Positions 35,801 through 48,200 of a stretch of 64,000 bases of DNA are shown here, in pieces; the stretch's first letter is position 1; every line of letters starts with the position of its first letter. Both the position numbers and the translations under genes were made by a program. The stretch spans positions 1 through 64,000 of the forward strand of contig QLIY01000846.1 in the NCBI GenBank assembly GCA_003260075.1, read 5' to 3'. Source of the stretch: Phallusia mammillata (lineage: Eukaryota; Chordata; Ascidiacea; Phlebobranchia; Ascidiidae). The notes under the pieces are model-generated. The model worked only from the letters and a program-made list of their open reading frames with translations. It made no database searches and was not told where the DNA came from.

Positions 35801-38419
35801 AACTATGAACAAGCTTATGACGGGAAACATGAAACTTTGAATAGGAATTGGTATACTATTGCAGTATAACAGAATAAACCAAACAATGACACAAACTTGT
35901 AACGGTTTCAGAGCCTGCAATTCGTTCCACAAAGGTTTTGCCGAGCTTAAGCATTAGTGGACCGCCCTATGGAAAAATTGTGCAAGTCGTGTACGACAGA
36001 TGCTACAGCGGAGTTGCAAAGGTCATCAACGCAACAGTTGCTGGTTCGACATCGTATCCGGATAGATTTAACTATACTATCCTGGGAATCTATCCATGGG
36101 GCTTTCGAGCTTTGGTGCAAAGGACTGATCGACCTTACGCCGGCTGGGGCCAAAGATCGGTTGTCTTTAGCTACAGTGCAATTTTTGGTGAGTTGTGGAT
36201 TTCAAGTTGTATTTGTTTTTTCGTCACATATAAGACTGAAACACTATACACGGACCAGTTCATAAGTTTGTTGAGAAAAATAACGGCCTAAAAAGATGTT
36301 TAACAAAAGGTAAAATCTTAACAAAAAAATACCTGACAGTAGGATTAGGGTTTGGATTTTTCAGGTAGTGACTATAGTTTTAGCAATTAAAAAAAAACTT
36401 GTTTCAATACAGATATCAGACAACAGAATCTTTCATTCTAGTGGTTAAATGTATTCTATTTTTTCAAGAATCTCGGGCTTATTCGACATCGCCATGTGTA
36501 AACGCGGAAAGTTGTACAAACACTGTTGACTATGGAAGAGTGTGTAACTGCTTGTCAGGTTTCGCTGGGGAATTTTGCGAAAAAGGTACAAGTTTTTTTT
36601 TTTTTTTTTTTTTAAAAACAAAGTGAAAAACAATTCTCAATAGTAAGCTGCAGACAGTGCACACTGTTTCGACCTATAAGGTCTCATCAAATGGCTACAC
36701 TAGCCAAGGCGGCCGATCTCTCGTCACCAGCTGCACTGATGAGACCTTATAGGTCGAAACTGTGTGCACTGTCTGCAGCTTATCATTTATTGGCTCTATA
36801 TGCTTTTAAATTCTCAATAGAGATTTTAAAAATTTAAAGTTCACAGAAGCTATGTTGACTTAAGTTCTTTGACCTAAATGTGAAAACATAAATTAAAAGA
36901 AAAGGCGACCTTAATTAAATTTCAGTTATACACAGAGCATTTGTCATAAGATATAGCTATTGTTTGTACACAGCAACCCGCAAACGTTTTCTTAAACATC
37001 ATACGAGCAAGAGTAACAGTTGCTTTTCATATTTTTAAGCAGGTTTTTTTAAAGGTTTGGTTTGGGTGACCGCTAAGTAGTTTTAAGAGACCGCAAGTGT
37101 TTCATTTAAATACCAAAAAATAGCCATATTTGCTTAATTGGGAAACCGCTGGAGAAATTAAACTGGAAAACACCTCAAAAAGACACTGGTTTTTAAGTTT
37201 TTGTTGGTATTTGTTGGCTTTTATTCTAAATTTTTTTTAGCTCTTGTCTATTGTTATCCAAGTCCGTGTAATATGGGAGATTGCAATGAATTTGAAGATG
37301 GCTACAACTGCACCTGTCCAGACGGCACTGCTGGAAACAACTGCGAAATATGTAGGACGTTTAAAAATAATTTAAACTGGTTCATAATAATATTGTAAAA
37401 CCAGACTAGGCGAAATAGCGCTTTTTTTAGTTGAATTGTTTCAAACATAACCCAAGCTCATTTAGAAGTAATATTATGCATAATATGTTTCATAACAATC
37501 AATTTTTAACGTATACTTAGAATTATAAAGGTTTTTTTTCATTTGTAACATTTCACACAATCTGTTGATAAGTTGTTGATAATCTGTTGATGCTCATGTC
37601 TGCGTTAGTGATATGAAGGGCCACATTAGTTACACTATTTTTACAACCACTTAAGTCACATGAAAGACCGAATTGTTGGAATAATAAAACATGTCGCTGT
37701 TTATGTATATTTGGGCCGTTAACTTCGTCATCAACTTTTTTTTATTTGTGTTACAGTAACAAAGGTAAGTGGAAACAAAAGAGTTGGATCCCAAAGAGAC
37801 AGAGCACCCTACACTAAAGCCGTTAACGTGTGGTATGAAGAATGCCATGGTGGAAGGGCCACTGAAATTAATGCAACTGTAAGGGGCTCCACCCGTTACA
37901 GTGATACCTTTGAGGCCGATATCACAAACATCTATACCTATGGTTTTCGGGCTGTGGTGAGGAGAACTGACCGCTCAAACAGTGGATGGGGACAAGAGAA
38001 CGTAAGGCTTCGTTGGACTGCCTATTTTGGTGAGTTTTGTTTATTAGATTGTCCCGGGTTTCAACAAGAAGATAATTTTGTTTAGCTGTGGTCGGACTTT
38101 TTATGGCGTCCTAGGTTTTTTTTAAACTTTTACGTAAAAAACGGAGACATACGCTCGACCCTGAGGTGTATAACTGATTAGTAACTCAGCTTGAACAACT
38201 GCAGATTAGAAATGTTATTTTGCTTTAAAAGAGCTTAAGATGTGGTTGGTCTACGTTGGTGTTTAACCTTATCCAAATTACACATTGCGATTGGTAGATT
38301 TGGAAAAGGCTCGTGATCCCGTATGTGCAAACGGAGCAAGTTGTACCAACACTAGAAGAGGACGGGTCTGTAATTGCCCACCTGGCTTTAGTGGAAGCAA
38401 ATGCGAGATACAAGACTAA
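26045..38419 (+). CDS. Gene C: secreted EGF / H-type-lectin-like protein (~1308 aa)
   Basis: Coding exons: signal peptide 26045-26108; H1 26429-26698; EGFa 27072-27185; EGFb 27948-28058; H2 28255-28509; EGFa 29134-29302 (interrupted by a poly-G run); EGFb 29450-29563; H3 30246-30521; EGFa 30663-30779; EGFb 31408-31518; H4 31855-32127; EGFa 32454-32567; EGFb 32865-32975; H1' 33553-33828; EGFa 33993-34106; EGFb 34394-34504; H2' 34774-35028; EGFa 35184-35297; EGFb 35553-35666; H3' 35912-36187; EGFa 36469-36585; EGFb 37241-37351; H4' 37757-38029; terminal EGFa 38298-38419 with TAA. Phase 1 throughout. The signal peptide is MSRILKLLLIFALAGIGSC. Modules 1-4 occur twice, with matching exon lengths for H2 (255), H3 (276) and H4 (273). 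Modules 5-9 and the shared tail are missing, and the protein stops in a five-cysteine EGFa. It converges on gene D. Predicted secreted; function unknown. Confidence 0.87.
28831..28874 (+). repeat. 22-bp tandem repeat, two copies
   Basis: The unit aatttgtgttctgtgataac plus tt is repeated exactly twice in an intron of gene C. Confidence 0.85.
29200..29261. other. 62-base poly-G run inside an EGF exon of gene C
   Basis: The run splits the EGFa exon 29134-29302. Exon bases outside the run total 107, and the paralogous exon at 35184-35297 has 114, so about 7 bases are hidden and one cysteine codon is lost from view. As written the exon length is 169, which would shift the frame. The flanking domain is intact on both sides, so the run is probably an artefact. 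Confidence 0.8.
29730..29818. repeat. 89-base poly-G run
   Basis: Intronic run in gene C, immediately before the dispersed repeat copy at 29819-30115. Confidence 0.9.
29819..30115 (+). repeat. Dispersed repeat copy (family of 2586-2930)
   Basis: Closely matches 2586-2880, including cgggcctgactttacgttcc and the gggttcgggccgggcttcgg portion, and here too it follows a homopolymer run. It lies in the intron before H3 of gene C. Confidence 0.75.
30800..31030 (+). mobile_element. Copy of the palindromic MITE family
   Basis: Contains agcagacagcgcacactgtt at the left and ctgcagcttat followed by aatggctcgatgctttta at the right, matching the ends of the copies at 16267-16456 and 36644-36809. Intron of gene C. 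Confidence 0.55.
31163..31272 (+). mobile_element. Partial copy of the tRNA-core element family
   Basis: Has cagtacgccaggccca followed by the right-hand tail with gtgatcgctggtctgcat. The tRNA-like core is absent. Confidence 0.5.
35309..35490 (+). mobile_element. hAT-like fragment
   Basis: Starts cagaggtcggcaacc, related to the left end at 25430, and continues with similar interior sequence (acggaccgac, cagcccggtaacgaacc). No matching right end was found. Confidence 0.5.
36644..36809 (+). mobile_element. Palindromic MITE with perfect 11-bp TSD
   Basis: Inverted halves (gctgcagacagtgcacac ... gtgtgcactgtctgcagc) are separated by a short spacer. The sequence attctcaatag flanks both sides (36633-36643 and 36810-36820), an exact target duplication. 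Intron of gene C. Confidence 0.75.
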
Positions 38420-38577
38420 CCAAGTCTCCATTTTGTGTACTTTCTGGTTAACCGTTTTCATCTTAGTGTATCCTTTCATTACTCTTTCTATTTACCCATA
38501 GTAAAAATTGTTCAAAAAAACTAAACATGCATCTGCAAAACGTCACAAAAACGACAGTTAAACAGTGGGACGTAAAA

Positions 38578-38583
38578 AATAAA
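38578..38583 (+). promoter_or_regulatory. Poly(A) signal AATAAA of gene C
   Basis: Canonical hexamer about 160 bases after the gene C stop codon. Confidence 0.6.
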
Positions 38584-39184
38584 GCATTTCATATAAAATA
38601 TCGTGCTGTGTTCTTTTATGCTACGAATCTTCCCGCTATTGGTGGGAAGATTTTAGACATGCCACCGTCAGGCAAATGAGATTTAGGGTGTGTAACAAAA
38701 CTGTTAGTTTCAAAAGTCTATTTATGTATCGCAAACGCAAACTAAGCAAACAGTCGGCGTTGGGTTCGTTTCTAAACTCGCTGGAAACAGGAAACCCACC
38801 GTTTAAATTATAATAACGTCGAACATCAAGACCATCAGTAACCTTGTTATGCTAGAATATGTGTTTTAAGTCGATAAACTAGATGTGTTCACATATATTA
38901 TTGTTGATTAGTCAAGACTGCCTTAAACACTTGTTATCGTACAACAATTAGCCTTGCCTACTTAACTTGTTCAAATAAACTTAAAAATGCTTGTCAGCGT
39001 GGCATGCTTGAATTCAACTTTATACCAAAAGTCATTTTTAACTTCCGAGTTCGATTGGCGAACACATTGGACCATGATCCCAACTGATATAAACATTACA
39101 TAGACTTGAAATATTAGGCTACAACGAACAATAACCAGGAATATAATAACTTTAAAAAATGTTTTGTGTTTTCAGCCTTTAAGG

Positions 39185-39511
39185 CAGGGGTTCTTAACCA
39201 TTGTTACTTGTACCCTTTAGGGATACGAAGCACCAAAGCAGGGGGTGCGACATGCAGGGTGGAATTTTTCGCTATTTAGGCATATTTGTGAAGAATGCGT
39301 AACAAGTTACTTTGTTATATGTCTAGAACGGGTTGGTTTCGTTACAATACTATTTAAATGCATGCATTTAACACGCAAGTTATGAATACGCTGAGTTTAA
39401 TTCCTATTATTACAATTTTATTTACTTCCGTCGGTCATTGTAGACAGGGAGTACGAGAAAATTTCATGTAAGCTCAAAGGGTACGAGCGCTAAAAAGGTT
39501 AAGAAACTCTG
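39185..39511 (+). mobile_element. hAT-like MITE, 327 bp
   Basis: Ends caggggttcttaacc and ggttaagaaactctg are inverted repeats. Flanks ctttaagg and ctttaaag (7 of 8) fit an 8-bp target duplication. Confidence 0.7.
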
Positions 39512-40109
39512 CTTTAAAGCATTTCATCTACACACTAGTAGCTTTAATAGTATATTGATAAACATTAAAAATTCAGTTTCCGAAAGACTGTAGTTGTCAC
39601 TGATCAATGAGAAAAATATATGCAGTCCAGTAATCGAGAAAACTATTTAAACAAAAAAATGGTTTGACTGGAACTGTATTAGCATAACCCAGCTTGTGCT
39701 TCGTAATACACATAACAATTATAACAATGGTATAGGTTGCACGATTAAATTGTAAAACGCCCGTTTACCTTGCATTGTTTTTGCTACAACGTGAAAAGAA
39801 TCTGAAAAGCTTTGTGTTTGCTTAATAACTTATCGCAAAATCATGCTCTGAAAATTTTATACTTTTAATTTCGTATGAAATATCATGATGCAACAAAAGC
39901 GACCACTGTGAAATTACAATCTTGACTTATGATTGCGAAGATGCAAAAAATGGACTAATGCAGGAATTCACTTGGTATTTTCTGCATTTATTTAAGACGT
40001 GTGCGAAAATTTGTTATTTGTTTTAATGACGAACTATTAGGCTTTCTAATAGCTCTGTTTGACAAGCAGAAAGGCATTAAAGGTTGATGGGAATATACAC
40101 AAAAGATTG

Positions 40110-40165
40110 TTACACCATTGTGGAGTTGCTGGCGTTTATCGAAGAAATGTCTGTAGGGGGGGGGG
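40110..40165 (-). other. Second copy of the gene D tail exon, next to G10
   Basis: The 41-nt tail exon of gene D at 40216-40256 is repeated at 40110-40150 with its downstream flank. The two copies are separated by a run of exactly ten G (40156-40165). The copies differ at single positions (for example gattg versus gactg). Only the 40216-40256 copy has a proper acceptor. This is likely an assembly duplication. Confidence 0.75.
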
Positions 40166-40215
40166 AGACAGGCAGAAATGCATTAAAGGTTGATGGGAAT
40201 ATACACAAAAGACTG

Positions 40216-42183
40216 TTACACCATTGTGGAGTTGCTGGCGTTTATCGAAGAAATGTCTGTAAAATAAATAACAAAAAAAATTACTATTAAATTAGGCTGT
40301 AACTACTTAAATAAAAATAAAAAATAAACTGAAGGTTACCAATCGAACACTTTTTTCCGACAAATCCACTCAAACATTCGCAGTGAAATTCACGTTTGGC
40401 AACATTTGTACAAGTGCCACCATTAAGACACGGATTTGGTTGACAAAGATCCACTGAAATTCAACATTGTGTTTTTACAGATACTTTTTTTTATGACACA
40501 ATGTACAAATTAAAACTAATTTGATGTAAGAAGTTAAATGTTTGGTCGCAGTTATTTGTTTTCTTTGTGCAAACCTAAAACTTGTCAACATAATTTTCTT
40601 ACTTCTTTTGCACTTGGATCCAACATATCCAGGAGGACAAGAACATGTTAATCCATTCGAAGTGTTTTCACAAGTTGCACCATCGCCACAAAAATTGTTT
40701 TTGAATGCAGTTTCATCTGTGATAGCAAAACAAATAATCAGCAAATTTGGCTGTTATGTAAGTCTAAATACATCTAATATTTCAATAACACTGTTGTTAG
40801 ACGGAACACATTGGCTATTTGTATGGCGTCAAACATTTCATATCAGTTATTTTATGTTTAATTTTAAGGGTGTCGTAACGTTATTGTATATTATAGGTCG
40901 GGGTTAGTGTATTTTTTCAGCCAATCCGGGGCGCACAACAGCCAGATGAGTTTTGTATCACTTTGAGTCATTTCTTACCAAAATATGCTTTCCAATGCAC
41001 CTTGACAGTAGGTTGGGCCCAACCGGCTCTTCTATCTGTTCTTCTGACCATAGCGTTAAATCCAAATCGTTTAATTCCTATGTCGGTCACTTCAAAACGG
41101 TCGGGCAGGGTTTTGTTTCCAGCAATAGTGGCAGTGATTTTTTTGGCCAACCCCTGATGGCAACTTTTATAAGGTACTTTGATCGCCAAGCTGTTGCTGT
41201 AGTGACGAACCACATTGTAAGTGCCAGTCAGAATATCTGCAAAACATTTTATCAATTTTTTTTGGATTGCTCTGATTCAAAATCATCTGCTCATCGTTGC
41301 AAAAACTATCATGATGTTTTGTAGCAAAAAATCCGCACATAAGTAGATTTTGGTTGAGTTATCAACTTACACCTGTCCGGTTTTTATCAATGTCTAAAAT
41401 ATTATAAAGATCAAATCTGGGGCAGTAAGGTTTCCAAAACTACTACTGTGTTTTGGGCCATTATATACTAAATAAGCGATCAGAAAAACAATAAAAAAGC
41501 AAACAAAATGTAGTTAGCTTGACACGCACGTAAAGAACAGTCTTTTCCATCATGTCCCTCGCTGCAAGAACAGTTAAAGCCCATGTCTGTATCGAAGCAC
41601 GAAGCACCGTTTTTACATGGCATTGTAGAACAGTTGCGGATCTCTACAAAATATAATCTAACAAGTAGGTTACGAGTTTTAATAGTTATGTAACGAGATT
41701 TAATTTTACCTTCTTCACATAATTCGCCCTTATATTGCGAGGTACAATTGCACTCAAACTTGGTGTTACTCAATATCAAACATTGAGCTCCATTTTGGCA
41801 AGGGGGGGGGGCAATTCGCCCTTATAATGCGAAGAACAATTGCATTCAAACTTGGTGTTACTCAATATCAAACATTGAGCTCCATTTTGGCAAGGATTTG
41901 TTGGAAAACCATTTGAAACTGAATAGTCTGACGGCAAAAATAATTAGCCTGTAAATCAGTGCTTATAAACTTAACAGACCTTATTCATGGAAAAGCTGTT
42001 TGGCAACTTTTTATTAGAGAATGTTTACAACCTTCACTAAAACTACGAAACACCTTGACAAAAATCCGGACGAAATTTCAGCTAACTATATCAATACGAT
42101 CTGTACATAGCATGAATACACTGTTGCTGCCAGGTATAACGTATTAACAGAATTTTTAGCTCTTCCGGCAGTTTTTTATTGTA

Positions 42184-42237
<54 letters not shown>

Positions 42238-45200
42238 CTATAAACCTAATATCTTAACAAATACATAAAACTAAATATAGCATATTATTTATATTTAGGT
42301 TTTATTTGTTAAGACTTTAAGTTTAATCTAACACTGTACGACTTTGATGACGTTTCTGGTACACTTTTCAAGCGATTATATGGGAATCACAGTACGCCAG
42401 GCCTATTGAAGGCGCCATACCAAATCAGCTGATCACCAAGCATTCACCACCAGGGGGGGGGGTTGCCAACTTTTTGTTAGAGAATGTGTACATCCTTCAC
42501 TAAAACTACGAAACACCTTGACAAACATCCGGACGAAATTTCAGCTAACTATTTCAATACGATCTGTACATAGCATGTTGAATAATCACGAGTCGCCATA
42601 AGAGATAAATATAAACTTATATAGAGTTACCATTTAATCAGCAAATTATAAACCTAATATCTTAACAAATACATAAAACTAAAGATAGCATATTATTTAT
42701 ATTTAGGTTTTATTGGTTGAGACTTTAAGTTTAATCTAACACTGTACGACTTTGATAACGTTTCGGGTACACTTTTCAAGCGTTTATATGGGAATCACAG
42801 TACGCCAGGCCCATTGAAGGCGCCATACCAAATCAGCTGATCACCAAGCATTCACCACCATATGGAACAAGGCGTAGGCTAGAAAAATCTAGCCTGCGCT
42901 GGGATTCGAACCCACGACAGTAGTCTTTTTCGGGACCGGCTGATTCAGTATGGCGCCTTCAATGGACCTGACGTACTGTGATTTATATTTGAGTGTGCCG
43001 TTATCGCTGGTCTGCTTGGACGCTTCAGGGCGGATCCCAGTTATGAACTTATGTTCATATTAACGTTTATATAGGATACACAAATAGCCGTAAAATACCA
43101 ACCGAAAAAGGCCGTAAATCGTAGGGAATGTAAGTCATATATCCGGTCTTCTCTGTAGTGCGCACGACGGACAACAACATCAAATCCGTTCCTGTGCACC
43201 TGAGTCACGTGACTCGTGAAGTCAAACGGGTAATTCCCCAGGTTGGTCAATTCTACGGTGACATAACTTGGTCTTTGATTGTAGCATTCGTCAAAAAGAA
43301 ATGAAAGACGTTGACTTCTTAAGGAAGTGGCATCCTTAAAATGACGGATGCCATGGATAACACCTTTAAAAGAAACGAGATGTAACTATTTAAGGTTTAC
43401 TGTATTTAAGTTTTACTGATCTACTTAAAAAAAACTCAACCAAGTTCAAAAACCGACATTTTTTCGTTGCGAATTCAATTTACATGCTGGTTTGGTGCTT
43501 CGTGGCATTACTCTTTGTTTGCTTTACAACAAAACACTAATATTTAACAAAGTGCGCATGTTTTATACCAAACATCAAGGCAACAGCACCACTAAATCAT
43601 AACTACTAAATATCGATATCTATTGCCATTTCAAAAATAAGTCCGCCAGCTCCTGCATTTTCAATGTTTCTGTACCGTAATGGACTTGGATGCAGGGCTT
43701 GCTTAACCACTCGACAAACTCGTGCTTTGGACAAGGTAAACCCGCAACAGCTTTCACAGTAGAATTTTTATTGTTTTGCCACAGTATTTGAATACTCTGC
43801 AGTCGTGAGCTACCTTCGTGAGAGGAAGCAAAAATTTCTTGGAAAAAGTTTTCGCTTTTTATTACCAATTGAAATTTTTGATTGTCATTGCTGGACCGTT
43901 TTTGCGAGATTAAAAAGTTTTTTTTGTGATAGGCTATATCTACTCACTCATTTCACAGTTTTTTCCACCGAATCTTTCGCCACAATGACACAGGTAATCA
44001 TCTTCTGTGTCCACGCAGGTTCCCCCATTTTGGCATGGCTGACTATTACAATAGGGCAACTCTGTAAGTACAAATAGTTGTAGATTTGAATTACCACATG
44101 GTAAACTACTTCTGAACGTAAAGTTAAACCGAAAGGCACAAACCGGTTATGCACAAACTTCCACTAAATCGGCCAGGACAGATGCAAGTTTGGTAGTTCA
44201 ACAGGTTTTTACATTGACCCCCATTTGTGCAAGGATTGGTATCAACACTTGTTGAAACGTCTGCATGAGGTGAAAACAGTTAGATTTGGCATTACAAAGC
44301 TGAAACATTACCAGACCTTGAAAAATTGTTAAATGCTTTTCCGTTTTGAGAAAGTCCTAAATACCATTTTATTTAGAAATTTCTCAAAAAAGAATTGATC
44401 TCAGTAGATCACATTACGCCAGGCCAATTGAATACCGAATGAGTCGGTTACTAAGCATTCACCACCATATGGCAAGGCGTAATCTAGCATGCGGTGGGAT
44501 TCGAACCCACGACAGACTTTCCGGGAGTCGCGCTCTACCAACTGAGCTACGCAGGCAGGTTGAATCACAAGCACCTTTGCCCGCCTCGTATGCTGCACAT
44601 GTCAGCTTCGTAGTAGGGGATCGATTGATCTCAGTAGACAATAAATTTTAAAACCTTACCAAAATATGCTTTCCATTCCACAACAATTTCAATCAGATCC
44701 CAGTTGATTAAGTCACTATTGTGTCTGCTTAGAGACGTTTTGAAACCAACTTTACGTATTTCTTGCAACTGAACATCAACCAAATTAGCAACTTGACCAC
44801 GTATTGACAAATCAACTCTTGAAGCAACCGTCCTTTTGCATGTGTCATAGACGACAGACAGATTTCGAGAATTGGAAGTCCAATTATTGTTTTTCACTAG
44901 TTCTTGACCAGTCACGTATCCTTAAAGTTAGTATTTGTTATTAGCGAGTCGTTATTTAATAAAGCCCAAAATTACCTACATAAAGACCAATTACCCTACT
45001 GCAGTGGTTCTCAACCTTTCATGGACCGTGGTCGCCTAAAAGTTTATTTGGGGCCTCGTGGCCCCTTTAAATAACAATGTAAGATCTGTGCCCCCATGGA
45101 AAAAAATTCAACACATATAATTCTGCCCATTAAAAAATAAAAGATTAGAAAAAATAATAACTCACTGATTTTTAGTGGGTGTTTTTGGTGAAGCTACACC

Positions 45201-48200
45201 CCCGGCCCCCGGTTGAGAACCACTGCCCCAGTGATTTTAATGTATTTTGTTGCATTTATTTAATGCAAGTACTGAGCACTGTATTGGACATTTGTGTTGA
45301 TTAATAAACTTACCAAGAGTGCAGATCCTCCCTGCCCGGGGGGGGGGCATTTTGTTTGAAAAGCACTGAGCACTGTATTGGAAATTTGTGTTGATTAATA
45401 AACTTACCAAGAGTGCAGATCCTCCCTGCCCAACCTTCAGGACACTCACAAGTGTAATTTGTTTCTGTCTCGATGCATTTTCCACGATAGCATGGAGAGG
45501 GGTAGCAATACTTAAGCTCTACAAACCAAATGTTTTTATCACTATAAAGAGTAAGTTTTTAAAATGAACGCAGCCTTTTTACTTTTTTCGCAGTTTTAGT
45601 AAAAAAAAAACTAAGATGTTCCCAATAAAAAAGCTTTAGTAAAGCTTTTCTAAACTAGGATTTCACAGTCCGAACTTAACATGTTCATTTTCCGTACAGT
45701 TTAAACAAAAAAACAGTGTTTATAACTGGCACGTACAAATTAAAAAAAACTATAGTTGTCTAGTTTCTTACGCTTGTCGCAAAATTCCCCGGTGTAGTCA
45801 TCTGTACAGATACATTTTCTTCCAGCTGGGCTGTTTATGCATTGGACAGCATGATGACATGGCCAATGGTTCTCAAAATCGTAAGAATCTGTGAAAGCAA
45901 AGAGTAGAGGTATATGGTAATCTAAACATCTTAAAAACGCCATTGCATATGGGTTTAAAGGCCTACGTGTCCACGGACACAGTTTAAAAAGGTTACTTAC
46001 CAAATATTGCCCTGTACTTAAGATTTACGCCAAATTGCCTCCATTCAAAGTCATCCGGGTTAGTTATCCATACTTTGGCCCGAAATCCCCACGGGTATAT
46101 ACCAAGAACTGACGAATTAAACGCGTCTGGATAGGATCTTGGGCCTATAACAGTTGTATCTACGCGAATAGCTGTTTCATTGTAGCATCGATTGTAGGAA
46201 ATGTTTTTCACCAAACTAAAAGGCGGTTCAAACATCCAATGAGTCGGGAGTCTAATATTCATTTGAATTCCTGGCTCTAAAATATAAAAAATGAAAGTAA
46301 TTGATACTCACGTGCTACCTGCAATAAATATTAAAGAACCTGTGTTTGTTGCATTTCTTCAAATGCTAACAACCAGTCAAGTACCTATAACTTCTAATAA
46401 GTTGACGACATGATATTGTTTTAGGCCTAATAACAAATCTAGAGTACTGATATGAAAATGGTAAAATCTATTGCTTTTAAAGCTGTCTGTAGTGCACACT
46501 ATTCGACCTGTAAAGCCTCATCAGTGCAACTGGTGACAATATGGATTCTATTTACCTATTTCGCAAAAAGTGCCACTGAAGCGCCCGCCGCATTTGCATT
46601 GAAAATCCGTCTGTAAGTCAACACATGTGCCGTTATTTTGACACGGATCAGATGCGCAACCAGGAATGTCTGCGACAATCAAATCAATTTAAATTAGCTA
46701 CTTGTTAGTAAGAATAGGAACATATACGCCTGTTTGTGTGACAAGCTTTTTGTTCAAGTTCAGGTTTAGGCTTAAGTTTAGATCAAACGGCTTTAATTCT
46801 GTTCAACTGTACCCTTTGCACCATATGTGCCACAATTTCATCAACTTTAGGGTCTAATTTAGGCTTTGGATTCGGGCCAGTAGAATTTATAGCAGGAGTG
46901 TCTCTTTTTTTGCACGATTGTTCTTTAGTATCGGTGCAAATCCTTACTTTTTTAAATCTAGGCTGGGGCATTTGCTTCAAACCTAAGTTCCCACTTACAA
47001 ATTTCACAGAGTTTTCCGGTGTATTTGCTGGGACAAGTGCAAACAAATCCATCCATTGTATTCCGGCATTCTCCATTATTCCAGCACGGATTGGCGTAAA
47101 AATAACGTGGTTCTTGAAAAAAAAAAAAAAATTAAAAGACCTCATCAAGCATTTAGTCAATTTGAACTTACCAAAATACGCTTTCCAAATCACGGTTCTA
47201 CTGGATACATTATTGTTGTTGTTCAATTTGCTTGGCAACTGCAACTTGGCAACAAATCCCCACAAATAAATATTTGTCAGTTCAATATCCCCAAAACCAG
47301 ACGTGTTGTTTAGAATTGAAACATCAACCTTTATAGCTTTTATGGCTTTGCAGTTGTCATATGCGATAGTAACGTTTTTATTTTTGCTTGCCGACTTGAG
47401 AACTTTCTCCCCGGTAATGTACCCTGTATAGACACAAACCATAGTTTTGTTGAAAGTAAGTAATAAGTCATCATTGCAACTGGTGACAAGACTTTAACTG
47501 TATTTTCTGTGGTAGCCACCTTACGGCAATCCAGTTTGTTAACAGGCCAAAAAGCCGTGCCTCACCAAATCTGTACAATGATACAACTAGGCATAATGGG
47601 TAATAAATAAAAAGAGCAAGTTTATTGACATATGATAGTACGCCAGACCTATTAAAGGCGTTATACCGGATCAGCCGGCCTCCCAAACATTCCCACCATA
47701 TGGCAAGGCGTATAGGCTAGAAAAAACCTGATTAGAACGGCTGATTCGGTATAAAGCCTGGTGTATTATGGTTTATCGATATATATACCGCGATCGCTGG
47801 TCTGCATCGACGCTTTAGGGCTGATCCCAGTATGAATATATTCTTCTTAGTTCGTTGATATATATTTTATTTATTGTAGGCGGTTACTTACTAATTGTGC
47901 AGATTTTCCCAGCATAACTTCTCTGGCATAAGCAGTCGTAGCCATCACGTCGTTCAACACACTCTCCACCATTATGGCAAGGATACGCAAGGCAATGCAC
48001 AAGCTCTAAAAAAGATCAAACAAAGTTGTAAATATCAGCATGTTTAACAAGTTCTATCTTTAGCTGGCAAAGTTGCAAAGCATGGAATTAGTGTTAAAAT
48101 TTCCCCCTTAATAAAATTTTTATTGCTTCCTTTCACAAAAAGGTTTGGTAATAAATGAGGTAATTGGCCCACTTGTTTCGCAAAACTTTCCCCCATAACC

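Larger units (their letters stand above)
38420..40109. other. Spacer between convergent genes C and D
   Basis: Contains the poly(A) signal for gene C at 38578, a hAT-like element at 39185-39511, and a candidate minus-strand AATAAA for gene D at 39987-39992. No coding exon was seen. Confidence 0.55.

Noticed and set aside
44487..44556. Possible functional tRNA gene
   Set aside because: The A and B boxes are good, but the sequence lies in a repeat family with several other copies, and its arms are imperfect. Classed as a mobile-element copy.
46783..47442. 219-codon minus-strand open frame in gene D
   Set aside because: It joins the H5 exon to intron and out-of-frame EGF sequence by chance read-through. 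The splice sites at 47172 and 47112 give a consistent H5-EGFa structure.
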